Positions 8,074-16,371 of a stretch of 64,000 nucleotides of DNA are shown here, piece after piece. The stretch lies in the NCBI RefSeq assembly GCF_963676285.1, contig NZ_OY781063.1, positions 124,001-188,000 of the forward strand. Direction: 5' to 3'. A program made the position numbers and the translations under genes. Origin of the DNA: an uncultured Sphaerochaeta sp. Its GTDB lineage: Bacteria > Spirochaetota > Spirochaetia > Sphaerochaetales > Sphaerochaetaceae. The notes under the pieces were generated by a model. That model was not told where the DNA came from. It saw only the letters and a program-made list of their open reading frames with translations, and ran no database searches. Every line of letters begins with the position of its first letter. The first letter of the stretch is position 1.

Positions 8074-10251
8074 CTAATGTATCTTTTTCATCATTCTTTC
8101 GTAATGTTTCTCATATTTGCTTATAGTAAAAAGCATTTTAAATGCCTCTAAGAAAATATCATAATCAAACTCACTTAAATCGAATATGTTTTGTCCTATA
8201 GAATGGGACTCTCTGTTCATGTACCTTTCAAATGCTCGATATCTAGTAGTTTGAAACTCTTCTTTTTGTAACAAATTATTAAAGGACTCCTTCTCCACAA
8301 ACCCGAAGAAATATTCAACAATATTGCGCATACAATTTGCTATCAGAGCAGGTGAATTACCAGGATTTTTGATAATCGACCAGTAAGTATGATAGTCATT
8401 TTGAATCTCTTCATATTTCATATCTGAAATATTTGATCCAACATGATTCTTCTGGAGTCTGAATAAACGTTGATTCTTTTTACGTCGATCGTTGTTAATA
8501 TCAGTCATTTCATAGAAAAAATATAAGCTATGGGTCAACAAAAATATTTGTTCGAACTCATTAGAGCAAAAAAAGTCATGCATAATCATTCTACCGATAT
8601 TAAAAATGTAAATGTGCGATAGACTAGAAATGGGGTCATCAATAACAAGAATTTTGCGGGTATTCACAGAGTCCAGACTACGCCTACCTTTACAGATTTC
8701 CCGAAAGTAAAGGAAGCTGATAATCATCTTCTCCCCTTCACTGAGAGTTTTAAAGGTTTCTTTACAAGCTTCGGCTCTCACTAATTTATAATGTTGCTTC
8801 CCTGCTTCCTTTATTTTAAATCCATCAATCCCAAGTTCCAAAAGCCCTCCATTAATGTTATCGATAGCTTCTTGCAAGTTGATTGTTTTCAATTGCTCTT
8901 CTCTGATGATTGACTCTACTCTTTGAGTTTTATCCTTGTTCAATCTGAGATTATCTTCAATCTGATGCTTATCATTAAGCAACAGTTTAGTTTCTTTTTG
9001 ATGATTATCAAGTACGTAGTTATACTTCCAACGCATGATTAACCAAAAGTCTTGTTTTAATTCCTTGAGTGTAGTGTCTCTATTCTGAATCTTAATATTA
9101 TGAGCTTCAATCTCAGTGTTGACTTTTAGCAAGTATGCATTGAATTCTTCTAACAATGTCATTGTATTAACAAGATTGATGCTTTGGCTCGGAGTTTTTA
9201 CCTTTTGCTCTATTTGCCGCTTGTTCTTATGAATGACTGATAAAAGATTTCGATACAGGCTCTCGAACTCAGTTTGTGTTTCTACAATAAAACGTGACAA
9301 TAGATATTGCGTCCTCAACGGAATCAAAGCTATCAATCTATCATACTCTATGCTCAAGCTTCGCAATTGTGTGATATCACGTACATAGGATTCATCAAAG
9401 AAGTCCTGAATTGCCTTTTTCAACTCGAAAGTAATTGTCTCTTGCTGACAGAATGGACATTTGGAACCAGGAGGCGGTGCTTCTTCTGGCAAGTAAGACA
9501 ATCCTTGTTTGACCCAGTCAGAGTTACCAAGCTTCTTATATAACTCTGCAACAGAACTATTTTCATTTCCAACAATCTGCTTGGAGAAAAGCTCATTATT
9601 TTCAATCTTATCCATGGGGATATCCAACAATGGAACGGGTGATACCTGAACATTCGATCCACCTGATACGTTCTCAATCTCTCTTTTCAGCTTTTCAATT
9701 GTTTTTGTTGGATTTTGCGACTTAGGCAAGCTTGCAACATATTCAAAAAGTTTGTCTTTGCTTCCTTTTAGACCTTCCAGACAATATTCGAATACTCGGT
9801 CTCCTCCGGTATAGTCTTTCTTAATTTCCCAAATTCTATCTTCGGTGATCTGCCTTTGTTGTTGCAAATTGTTAAAATTATTTTGTTGCAGTTCTTCCTG
9901 CATAGTTTTTTGTTGGGCCAAACGGTTCTTCACTTTTTGTCCAAGGGCTATCCTTTTTTCTGATTCTTTGTTAGTTTTCGATAGGGTAAATACTCCAGGA
10001 AAATCCTCTTTTTCGTAGAAATTGTCATATATGAATTGCTGGTTATAAACGAGCAACTCTTTATCATCCAAACCCTCAACTTGGCATTTGGAAAAACTTG
10101 GGTCATCTTCCGCAATATTGTAGAGAAATCTAGAGATTGTACTCTTCCCAGTTCCATTGAGGCCATAGATAAGATTAATTTTTTTGTCTGTCTCCAGTAT
10201 TGTCGGTTGTCTATAGCAAGCAACATCATCCATGACGATTTTTGTTATCAT
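8074..10251 (-). CDS. RloC/PrrC-like AAA ATPase with candidate anticodon-nuclease domain
   Basis: The protein is 725 residues from the preferred start. Residues below count from the upstream ATG at 10263; subtract 4 for this start. An ABC/SMC-like ATPase is split by a coiled coil. Walker A GLNGTGKST is at 34-42, a CPFC zinc-hook-like motif at 269-272, signature LSEGEK at 507-512, Walker B ILVIDDPISSL at about 538-548, and H-loop TH at 577-578. The C-terminus carries R646-N-I-V-E650 and H687, the spacing class of the Arg-Glu-His triad of PrrC/RloC tRNA anticodon nucleases. ATG 10251 is chosen because CCTCC at 10257-10261 gives it a ribosome site, while ATG 10263 has none. The nuclease activity is inferred from pattern only. 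Confidence 0.7.
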   Translation of the reverse strand: MITKIVMDDVACYRQPTILETDKKINLIYGLNGTGKSTISRFLYNIAEDDPSFSKCQVEGLDDKELLVYNQQFIYDNFYEKEDFPGVFTLSKTNKESEKRIALGQKVKNRLAQQKTMQEELQQNNFNNLQQQRQITEDRIWEIKKDYTGGDRVFEYCLEGLKGSKDKLFEYVASLPKSQNPTKTIEKLKREIENVSGGSNVQVSPVPLLDIPMDKIENNELFSKQIVGNENSSVAELYKKLGNSDWVKQGLSYLPEEAPPPGSKCPFCQQETITFELKKAIQDFFDESYVRDITQLRSLSIEYDRLIALIPLRTQYLLSRFIVETQTEFESLYRNLLSVIHKNKRQIEQKVKTPSQSINLVNTMTLLEEFNAYLLKVNTEIEAHNIKIQNRDTTLKELKQDFWLIMRWKYNYVLDNHQKETKLLLNDKHQIEDNLRLNKDKTQRVESIIREEQLKTINLQEAIDNINGGLLELGIDGFKIKEAGKQHYKLVRAEACKETFKTLSEGEKMIISFLYFREICKGRRSLDSVNTRKILVIDDPISSLSHIYIFNIGRMIMHDFFCSNEFEQIFLLTHSLYFFYEMTDINNDRRKKNQRLFRLQKNHVGSNISDMKYEEIQNDYHTYWSIIKNPGNSPALIANCMRNIVEYFFGFVEKESFNNLLQKEEFQTTRYRAFERYMNRESHSIGQNIFDLSEFDYDIFLEAFKMLFTISKYEKHYERMMKKIH

Positions 10252-10884
10252 AATATCCTCCATATTAATGTTCTAGGTACGGTTTGGTAGACACTTTCTG
10301 ATTAGTGCCATCTGGAGATAGAAGAAGGCCTCATGAAAGCCATAATAGCCAGTAGTATAGTAGAAACGCTTTTGGTGATTCTATTATCAATTGATCTGCA
10401 CACGTTTCAGTAGTCACTTTTTGAAAGCCCTAAACCAGAATCTGTTCTGCAGCTGTATAGTTTTACTAAAGTCCACCCCGATACTGTTAAAACTTTATAC
10501 TGTATGCCTTTAAGATACGGTGCAAGAAATTCCCATAACAATTCCTTCCGATCATACCACCAAACAGTACAGATCAGATGCAATTATCCTGCCTGTCCTC
10601 TCATATACACCCCCGCGCCGAAACAAACATCCAGGGCTATTACGAGAGTCATATCCAAACTGGAACCGGGGTATAAACAGAATGGATTCCTAGTGATATA
10701 AAAACACAGGAATCACTGAAGCAACAGCTGTCCTCAGAATCAATACAAAGCTATTCCCCACAGAGATTCTTCTAATTGCTATAACGTTATCATAGAAATC
10801 ATCCACGAGCTACAGAAAAATGGAATGCAGGATATATTTCTAAACAGGAAGATGAAATGCACACAAAGCAGTGAAAAAAATCAT
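10252..10884. other. Intergenic stretch of the island, no gene recognised
   Basis: About 630 bp of A/T-rich sequence lie between the RloC-like gene and the IS200 element. Only short open frames with no ribosome site or recognisable protein are present. It holds one copy of a diverged 37-bp repeat (10282-10318) and probably decayed remnants of former genes. The promoter of the RloC-like gene should be at its left end but is not clear. Confidence 0.5.
10282..10318 (+). repeat. Diverged 37-39 bp direct repeat, copy 1
   Basis: GTTTGGTAGACACTTTCTGA followed by TTAGTGCCATCTGGAGA matches 11999-12037 (GTTTAGTAAACACTTTCTGA then GTGGTGGCCATCTGGAGG) in the same orientation. The two copies bracket the IS200 remnant and its flanks. 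They may be old IS ends. Confidence 0.5.
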
Positions 10885-11592
10885 AACCACCCTCCAAAGG
10901 GTGGTTTGCTCCACGGCTATAAGCCGTGTACTACCGGCCAGCGTCTCAAGGCGCTGGCTTCACTAGTGTTCAGCCCTATGGCTTTTGCCACTTTGGCCGC
11001 CCCTCAATGGGCAACCGTATTACTTGCTACCCTTAAAAGGGTCCTCATACTCTTTTACGCTCAGCTTGTCCTGCATGATGTCATGCTGCTCCTGCTCGCG
11101 TATGTACTTGGCGATGGTCGCTTCATTCAACCCCACTGTACTCACATAGTATCCTTCAGCCCAAAAATACCGATTGACAAACTTGTATTTCAAATTTGCA
11201 TGCTTGTCGAACACCATCAGTGCGCTCTTGCCCTTCAGGTACCCCATAAAGCTCGATACACTTATCTTGGGCGGTATGCTTACCAACATATGCACATGGT
11301 TGCTCATCAGGTGCCCTTCTATCAGTTCCACTCCTTTATATCCGCACGGTGTTGCGCAGGATCTGGCCCACACTCTGCCTGTATTGATTGTAAATTACCT
11401 TTCTTCTATACTTTGGGATAAACACAATATGATATTTGCACATCCATTTCGTGTAGGCCAAAGAATTCTCTTTAGTTGCCATGTTTCACTCACCTTTTCC
11501 TTATGATTTTTGGGCTGAACTCCAAAATCCTAACACAAAGGTGAGTGTCTTTGTATAACAAACCGTTTCCGCACCCGCATAGCGGGTGGTCT
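10885..11592 (-). mobile_element. IS200/IS605-type element, single tnpA, decayed
   Basis: A frameshifted tnpA lies between subterminal hairpins of the kind TnpA recognises: AACCACCC..GGGTGGTT (10885-10906), CACGGC..GCCGTG (10912-10928), GCCAGCG..CGCTGGC (10937-10958) on one side, and CACCCGCATAGCGGGTG (11572-11588) on the other. There are no terminal inverted repeats and no target duplication, as expected for this family. No tnpB or omega-RNA region is present. The exact ends are uncertain by some tens of bases. Confidence 0.75.
11020..11482 (-). pseudogene. tnpA: IS200/IS605 transposase TnpA (Y1 HUH), frameshifted
   Basis: From ATG 11482 the first frame reads MATKENSLAYTKWMCKYHIV and FIPKYRRKV, then stops shortly after VGQILRNTVRI. 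The conserved remainder (CGYKGVELIEGHLM, HVHMLVSIPP, YIREQEQHD, SVKEYEDPFKG) continues in another frame to 11020. A single-base shift lies near 11345, around the GCGGATATAAAGG stretch. The HUH histidines and the tyrosine-bearing helix are intact, so inactivation is recent or the shift is a sequencing error. Confidence 0.85.
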
Positions 11593-12198
11593 TATGTTTC
11601 GCACACTTCGCGTACTCAACCGTCTAATGACGATAATAAAGAGAGCCCAATGGAGCTCTGTCAGGATGACATTACCATGAAAAAGCCTTCAACGTGGTCG
11701 AGTAAATGTGCGCCTTTGTAATCTGACCACTTATACGAGAACATGAGCAAAGACCGAAAAAAATCTTCTTGCCTACATCAAGCTCAACACAATCATGGAT
11801 TACACAGAGTACGAGGATAGCAAAGAGAGCCATAACTGAGAAGTGACGATTTCATTTGATTTCTTATTGGTTCGATGAAAATCTCGAGACCATGTAAGTG
11901 ATGTTGCCTAGAAAGTATGGGCATAAAAATTAATTTCTGGATTAACCGTATCAGTAGCTACCACAATAGTTTTCGCTAGAACATTTTGATCTACGCGAAG
12001 TTTAGTAAACACTTTCTGAGTGGTGGCCATCTGGAGGGTTTCTCTTTACACCTGAGTTGTGATCAACCCATTGTAATAACGATCTATGGGACTTTCTTAC
12101 CTCCTTATCTTTTTATAGAGTATCATATTTACCGCATGCATTTTGACCTCTCTACCCAAATATTGAGAATGTATTGGAAAGGGAATAATGTAGAGAGT
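11593..12198. other. Intergenic stretch, degenerate sequence
   Basis: About 600 bp lie between the IS200 element and the DUF1848 gene. No gene with a ribosome site is seen, and the frames are broken by frequent stops, as in decayed DNA. It contains the second copy of the diverged repeat at 11999-12037. The open frame that continues upstream from 12199 has no family similarity and is not used. Confidence 0.45.
11999..12037 (+). repeat. Diverged 37-39 bp direct repeat, copy 2
   Basis: This is the partner of 10282-10318, sharing GTTTRGTARACACTTTCTGA and CCATCTGGAG. It lies about 160 bp before the DUF1848 gene. Confidence 0.5.
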
Positions 12199-13143
12199 AT
12201 GATACTCAGTGCAAGCAGAAGAACCGATATTCCAGCATTTTATGCAGATTGGTTCCTGAACAGAATCAAGGAACGGTATGTCTTTTCCAGAAATCCCATC
12301 AATCCAAGACAGGTCAGTAAGATAGATTTGTCTCCTGAACTCATTGATTGTATTGTCTTCTGGACAAAGAACCCTGCCCCACTCATGGTGAGACTGAACG
12401 AACTTGAAGCGTATCATTACTATTTCCAGTGTACGCTCAATGCCTATGAAGCTGATGTAGAACCTGGACTGGCAATCAAACACGTATCGTTGGTTGATAC
12501 TTTCATGCAGCTCTCTGAGAAAATCGGCAAAGAACGTGTGATTTGGAGATATGATCCAATCCTTCTCACTGACAAGTATACGGTGTCATTTCATATTCAG
12601 CATTTTGCCACCCTTGCAGAAAAACTGAAGGATGCAACCCAGCGTTGCGTTATCAGTTTCATAGATTTTCCTAAAAGAATGTTTAGTGCAATGAGATCCT
12701 TGGGGTACCGAGAACCAGATTTCAATGAAATGCATACAATTGCAAGAGCGTTTTCTGCCATTGCAAGAGAAAAAGGCATTACCCTCGAAACCTGTGCAGA
12801 AGCCATAGATCTATCAACCTATGGTATCAGCCATGGGAAATGCATTGATGATGCCCTGATTTCTCGAATCTCTGGAAAACCTCTTCACCTTAAGAAAGAT
12901 ACCAACCAAAGAAAAAATTGCGGTTGTTTACCAAGTGTGGATATAGGCCTGTACAACACCTGCATGCATGGATGCAAATACTGTTATGCCTCTTTCAGCA
13001 GGGAAGCACTTCTCCAGAACCGACAAAACTATGATGCATTTTCTTCCCTGCTCTGTAGCAAGATTACTGAGGATGACGTTATCCGTGAAAGAAAGGATAC
13101 ACAATCCAGAACCACCCTTCAGCCAGATCTCCCATTCGTATAG
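12199..13143 (+). CDS. DUF1848 family protein with radical-SAM-type cysteine motif
   Basis: The 314-residue protein opens with the family signature MILSASRRTDIPAFYADWF and continues with FSRNPINPRQVSKI and IVFWTKNP. Near the C-terminus it has C-M-H-G-C-K-Y-C, a CxxxCxxC iron-sulfur motif like that of radical SAM enzymes, preceded by NCGCLPSVDIG. This layout is standard for DUF1848, whose reaction is not known; a nucleic-acid repair or modification role has been suggested by distant similarity to photoproduct-lyase-like folds. ATG 12199 is chosen because the signature begins there. The upstream extension of about 71 codons lacks homology. It is a single gene in the island. Confidence 0.75.
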   Translation: MILSASRRTDIPAFYADWFLNRIKERYVFSRNPINPRQVSKIDLSPELIDCIVFWTKNPAPLMVRLNELEAYHYYFQCTLNAYEADVEPGLAIKHVSLVDTFMQLSEKIGKERVIWRYDPILLTDKYTVSFHIQHFATLAEKLKDATQRCVISFIDFPKRMFSAMRSLGYREPDFNEMHTIARAFSAIAREKGITLETCAEAIDLSTYGISHGKCIDDALISRISGKPLHLKKDTNQRKNCGCLPSVDIGLYNTCMHGCKYCYASFSREALLQNRQNYDAFSSLLCSKITEDDVIRERKDTQSRTTLQPDLPFV

Positions 13144-13235
13144 TCATAGCTGATTCAAATTTGTATTGAAATACACAGGTAGCGTTAACGCTGACGACTC
13201 ACTAATTGTGGATTGCGGTTTACTGGTTTTATGAA

Positions 13236-13293
13236 TATTCTCCCACGGATACAGCTATTCTCCCATTAAAGGTATTCATATGGGAGATTAATG
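13236..13293 (+). repeat. Inverted flanking repeat of the fic gene, 3' side
   Basis: Contains TATTCTCCCA at 13236-13245 and 13256-13265, then TGGGAGA at 13281-13287. The reverse complement of 14361-14418 aligns over the whole length at about three quarters identity, so fic lies between two imperfect inverted copies of one sequence. It overlaps the fic stop codon. Confidence 0.65.
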
Positions 13294-14343
13294 ATAATCG
13301 GGATTCCGCATATACCTGGTACTCCTGCCTCCCCCTTGTCTGATGATAAATCCTTCATCCTTGAGTTTCTTGAGTGCTGCCTCCACTGAGGAGCTTCCAA
13401 TGCTGGGACATTGAGCAAGAATCTGCGACTTAGTGAACACACCTAGTGAATTCCCTACGGCCGTACGAACAATATCATAAGGGGAACTCATACGATCAAG
13501 AGAACCTAGCCGGCTCTCAAGATCTTTGTAGCTGTTAAGAATTATGCCAAGAAAGTACTTGATGAAAGGGGTGTAATCATTCATTCCATCGTGCCAATCT
13601 CTTGAGATTTTTTCTAAAACTGCGTAGTAGATTTCTTTGGTTTTCTCTATCTTCTTCTCGATACTTATGTATTTTCCCACCATGTAACCACTCTTGTACA
13701 GCAGGAGTGTGGTGAGCAGGCGACTCATACGTCCATTACCGTCATTGAACGGATGGATACGAAGGAAGTCGCAGATAAATATTGGGATCAGGATTAGCGG
13801 ATCAATCACCTGCTTCTCTAAGGCTTGCTGATACTCCACGCAAATATCATGTACAGCTTGTGGAGTCTCAAACGGCTCTGTCGGAGTGAACCGTGTGAAG
13901 GATGTTCCGTCAGCATGGAGCTCGTTGATGAAATTCTGGGTATGCTTATAGTATCCCCCGAAGGTCTTATCTGTGTACGATAGTAGGTCGCGATGCAATT
14001 GCAGAAGGACTTCGCTCTTTAGTGGAATATGCTCATAGCTTTCGTGTATTGTGTTCAGTATGTCCCGATATCCAGCAATCTCCTGTTCATCTCGGTTATG
14101 TGGCGTTGTTTTCTCTTCCACCAACTGCCGTAGCCTTGCGTTCGATGTCCCAATCCCTTCTATCTTGTTCGAACTCTCAGTACTTTGAATCCTAGCCAAA
14201 TCAATCAGACGTTCAAGCTCGACAGGTTTCTGCCTGAAGAATAATTCCTGCTTTCCCTTGTACTCATGAATCTGAGCGACAAATGAGAGTATCTCACTGT
14301 CCCAAGAGCTCTTGCTTAATTTGCTGTAATCGAATTGACGCAT
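13288..14343 (-). CDS. Fic family protein (probable AMP-transferase) with N-terminal inhibitory motif
   Basis: Fic enzymes usually transfer AMP from ATP to hydroxyl side chains of target proteins. The catalytic loop HPFNDGNGR is at residues 197-205 with all key residues. A class II inhibitory helix motif (S58-x3-E62-G63, in SSNKIEG) lies N-terminal, so activity should be self-restrained. The last 70 residues (SLGVFTKSQILAQCP to STRYMRNPDYH) look like a winged helix, common in Fic proteins that control their own promoter. The length, 351, is normal. No separate antitoxin gene is seen, consistent with the built-in inhibitor. Repeats flank both ends. Confidence 0.88.
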   Translation of the reverse strand: MRQFDYSKLSKSSWDSEILSFVAQIHEYKGKQELFFRQKPVELERLIDLARIQSTESSNKIEGIGTSNARLRQLVEEKTTPHNRDEQEIAGYRDILNTIHESYEHIPLKSEVLLQLHRDLLSYTDKTFGGYYKHTQNFINELHADGTSFTRFTPTEPFETPQAVHDICVEYQQALEKQVIDPLILIPIFICDFLRIHPFNDGNGRMSRLLTTLLLYKSGYMVGKYISIEKKIEKTKEIYYAVLEKISRDWHDGMNDYTPFIKYFLGIILNSYKDLESRLGSLDRMSSPYDIVRTAVGNSLGVFTKSQILAQCPSIGSSSVEAALKKLKDEGFIIRQGGGRSTRYMRNPDYH

Positions 14344-14360
14344 TTTTCTCCCACCTACTG

Positions 14361-14418
14361 ACTTATTCTCCCACAGAATATCACTTCATGGGAGATTGTC
14401 AATAACCGGGGGAGAATA
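14361..14418 (-). repeat. Inverted flanking repeat / operator array upstream of fic
   Basis: The region upstream of the fic start holds TTCTCCCA (14346-14353), TATTCTCCCA (14364-14373), TGGGAGA (14389-14395) and GGGAGAATA (14410-14418). The reverse complement of 14361-14418 aligns with 13236-13293. Placed at the promoter, it could be where the C-terminal winged helix of Fic binds. Confidence 0.6.
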
Positions 14419-14518
14419 ATGAGGGTACAATTTCTCTCATGCATTTCCAGAATTACCAGAAAAACAGATAGGTCCAGTCTCGTAATCACGCCCTAGGATG
14501 AGTGGTTTCTTATGGCCC

Positions 14519-15589
14519 TCAGGAACCCAGGCACACCCCGATATCCTTCGCACAGGTGATCAGGTAGTGGTCCTTGGGAATATATTTGACAGGACCTGCA
14601 ACTTTCTCCAAGGGGACTGTTACAATCTTGTTGTCCTGGACAGCCATCATATTTCCCCACTTGTCCTTCATAATCTCCTGGGCACATCGACTACCCAATG
14701 AGGTTGAAAGCAAACGGTCATAGGGAGTGGGAGTGCCACCACGCTGTACATAACCGAGAATGGTTACCCTAGCCTCCCTTCCGGTGAGACGCTCCAGGTT
14801 GGCTGCCAGCTCTGGGGTACGGGTCTTAAGCATCGCCTCAACCTTCTCCTTGCCATCCTCCTCTTCAAGTACCTTTGCCATACTCTTGGACATGGCTCCC
14901 TCAGCAACCACCACAATACTGAACTTCTTCCCTTCCCTCGTTCGTCTAAGAATTGCATCAGCGACCACCTGTTCATCATAGGGAACCTCTGGAAGCAGAA
15001 TCACATCAGCACCACCGGCAAGACCAGCTCCAAGTGCAAGCCAACCAACCTTGTGGCCCATGGTCTCCAGGATGATGATTCTATGATGGCTGCTCGCGGT
15101 ACTATGCAGCCGGTCGACTGCCTCGGTTGCAATCATCATCGCTGTATCATAGCCGAAGGAAACATCCGTATGCATCACATCATTGTCGATGGTCTTGGGA
15201 AGCGTCAGGACATTCAAACCTGCGCTGGCCAATCGGTAGGAGTTCTTCTGGGTTCCCCCACCCCCAAGACATACAAGACCACTGAGGTGATTGGAGTGGT
15301 AGTTTTCGACAATGACATCGGTCATGTCCATGATCTTCCCACCTACCGGCATTTTGTGGGGCTTGTCACGACTGGAGCCAAGAATGGTGCCACCCCGAGT
15401 GATGATACCCGAGAGGTATGCATCATTGAGTTCCACAAATCGATTTTCCATCAAACCACGATACCCATCCAAGTACCCGATCAAAGTGTAACCACCCTCG
15501 TGAAGTAATGTCTTGCCTACTGCGCGTATCGCCGAATTCAATCCAGGGGTATCTCCTCCAGAGGTCAGGATCCCAATCAATTTGCTCAT
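14519..15589 (-). CDS. pfkA: 6-phosphofructokinase
   Basis: This enzyme phosphorylates fructose 6-phosphate to the 1,6-bisphosphate in glycolysis. The PFK fold is clear: [14 protein letters not shown] at 10-23, GGGGT at 109-113, PKTIDND at 131-137 and GHKVGWLAL further on. The donor-specificity site is unusual. Classical ATP enzymes have GGDGS with PGTIDND, and pyrophosphate enzymes have GGDD with PKTIDND. Here a glycine at the second diagnostic position argues for ATP and the lysine in PKTIDND is shared with PPi and actinobacterial ATP enzymes. The start at 15589 has AAGGAG 8 nt upstream. It is the last gene of the ppk operon, 5 bp after parA. Confidence 0.9.
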   Translation of the reverse strand: MSKLIGILTSGGDTPGLNSAIRAVGKTLLHEGGYTLIGYLDGYRGLMENRFVELNDAYLSGIITRGGTILGSSRDKPHKMPVGGKIMDMTDVIVENYHSNHLSGLVCLGGGGTQKNSYRLASAGLNVLTLPKTIDNDVMHTDVSFGYDTAMMIATEAVDRLHSTASSHHRIIILETMGHKVGWLALGAGLAGGADVILLPEVPYDEQVVADAILRRTREGKKFSIVVVAEGAMSKSMAKVLEEEDGKEKVEAMLKTRTPELAANLERLTGREARVTILGYVQRGGTPTPYDRLLSTSLGSRCAQEIMKDKWGNMMAVQDNKIVTVPLEKVAGPVKYIPKDHYLITCAKDIGVCLGS

Positions 15590-15594
15590 CGATA

Positions 15595-16371
15595 TTACTC
15601 CTTTTTCCCAGTACGCTCACTCGGTGAACGCTGTCGTAGATATGGTACCAACTCACCATACAGACCACGGAAAGCAAGTGCTCCTTTCCCCTTTGCATTG
15701 CTTGTCACTACCGGTTTCTGTATCTCACCCATCTTTTCTATCTCACTTGCGAAAGGAATCACCGTTTGCAGTGCCTCTTTTCTCTGCAACAACTCCCGGG
15801 TAGTCTCTACCTGCAGCTTCTTTCTTCTGTCAAGCATGGAAACAACCATATACACCCGTGTATCCTTCTGCTCCAAACGTTCCAACTCACCCAGCAATTG
15901 ATCATAGGCGAGCACTGCAAAGGGAGTAGGAACGACCGGGACTAGCAGCATATCTGAGGCATACAGGACATTCTCACTGACCAAACTCATGGTCGGGGAG
16001 GCATCAATAATGACCAGGTCATAGGTTGTACTCAACTCTTCCAGTCGTTTTTCCAACCGGTGATGGGAGTGCTTCTTTGCATCAAAGAGAATGGAAAGAT
16101 AGCGATATGCCATTGAGGAAGGCAGCACATCCAGGGAAGAGAAGCTGGTGGCCTGGATTTGCTTCGTCAATTGCTTTCCGCCCTTCACCAATGCAGTTGC
16201 ATCATGGCTCTTCCTTGGCTTTACATCCAGCAAGTAGCTGCTTGAACCCAAGGGGTCAAGATCGAGCAACAATGTCCGCTGTCCAGCCATCGCAGAGAGC
16301 ACGGCCAGATTCACACTGATGGTGCTCTTTCCTACTCCCCCCTTGATGCTGTACACGGCCAGTGTTGTCAT
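15595..16371 (-). CDS. ParA/MinD-family ATPase, without a ParB partner
   Basis: The 258-residue P-loop ATPase has the deviant Walker A KGGVGKST at about 9-16, with the extra lysine typical of ParA/MinD, the LLLDLDPLG switch I' segment and the VIIDASPT Walker B. No parB, parS-like repeat or DNA-binding extension is seen nearby. It overlaps the CHAD gene by 4 bp upstream and sits 5 bp before pfkA. Position in a polyphosphate operon suggests that it may place or segregate polyphosphate or an associated complex, but this is inference only. It is not next to flhF, so it is unlikely to be FlhG. Confidence 0.85.
   Translation of the reverse strand: MTTLAVYSIKGGVGKSTISVNLAVLSAMAGQRTLLLDLDPLGSSSYLLDVKPRKSHDATALVKGGKQLTKQIQATSFSSLDVLPSSMAYRYLSILFDAKKHSHHRLEKRLEELSTTYDLVIIDASPTMSLVSENVLYASDMLLVPVVPTPFAVLAYDQLLGELERLEQKDTRVYMVVSMLDRRKKLQVETTRELLQRKEALQTVIPFASEIEKMGEIQKPVVTSNAKGKGALAFRGLYGELVPYLRQRSPSERTGKKE

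Noticed and set aside
10504..10701. 65-codon open frame between the RloC-like gene and IS200
   Set aside because: It has no ribosome site, no homology that I recognise, and composition like the surrounding decayed DNA.
10885..10958. Cluster of three hairpins considered as a CRISPR-like or attC array
   Set aside because: The hairpins differ in sequence and length and fit subterminal structures of an IS200/IS605 element; there are no regular spacers.
11986..12198. N-terminal extension of the DUF1848 protein
   Set aside because: The DUF1848 signature starts at ATG 12199; the extension covers a repeat element and non-conserved sequence.
14470..14500. Possible attR copy of the tRNA-Gly 3' end at the right edge of the island
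   Set aside because: Only about seven bases (TAGGGCG on the minus strand) match, which is expected by chance.
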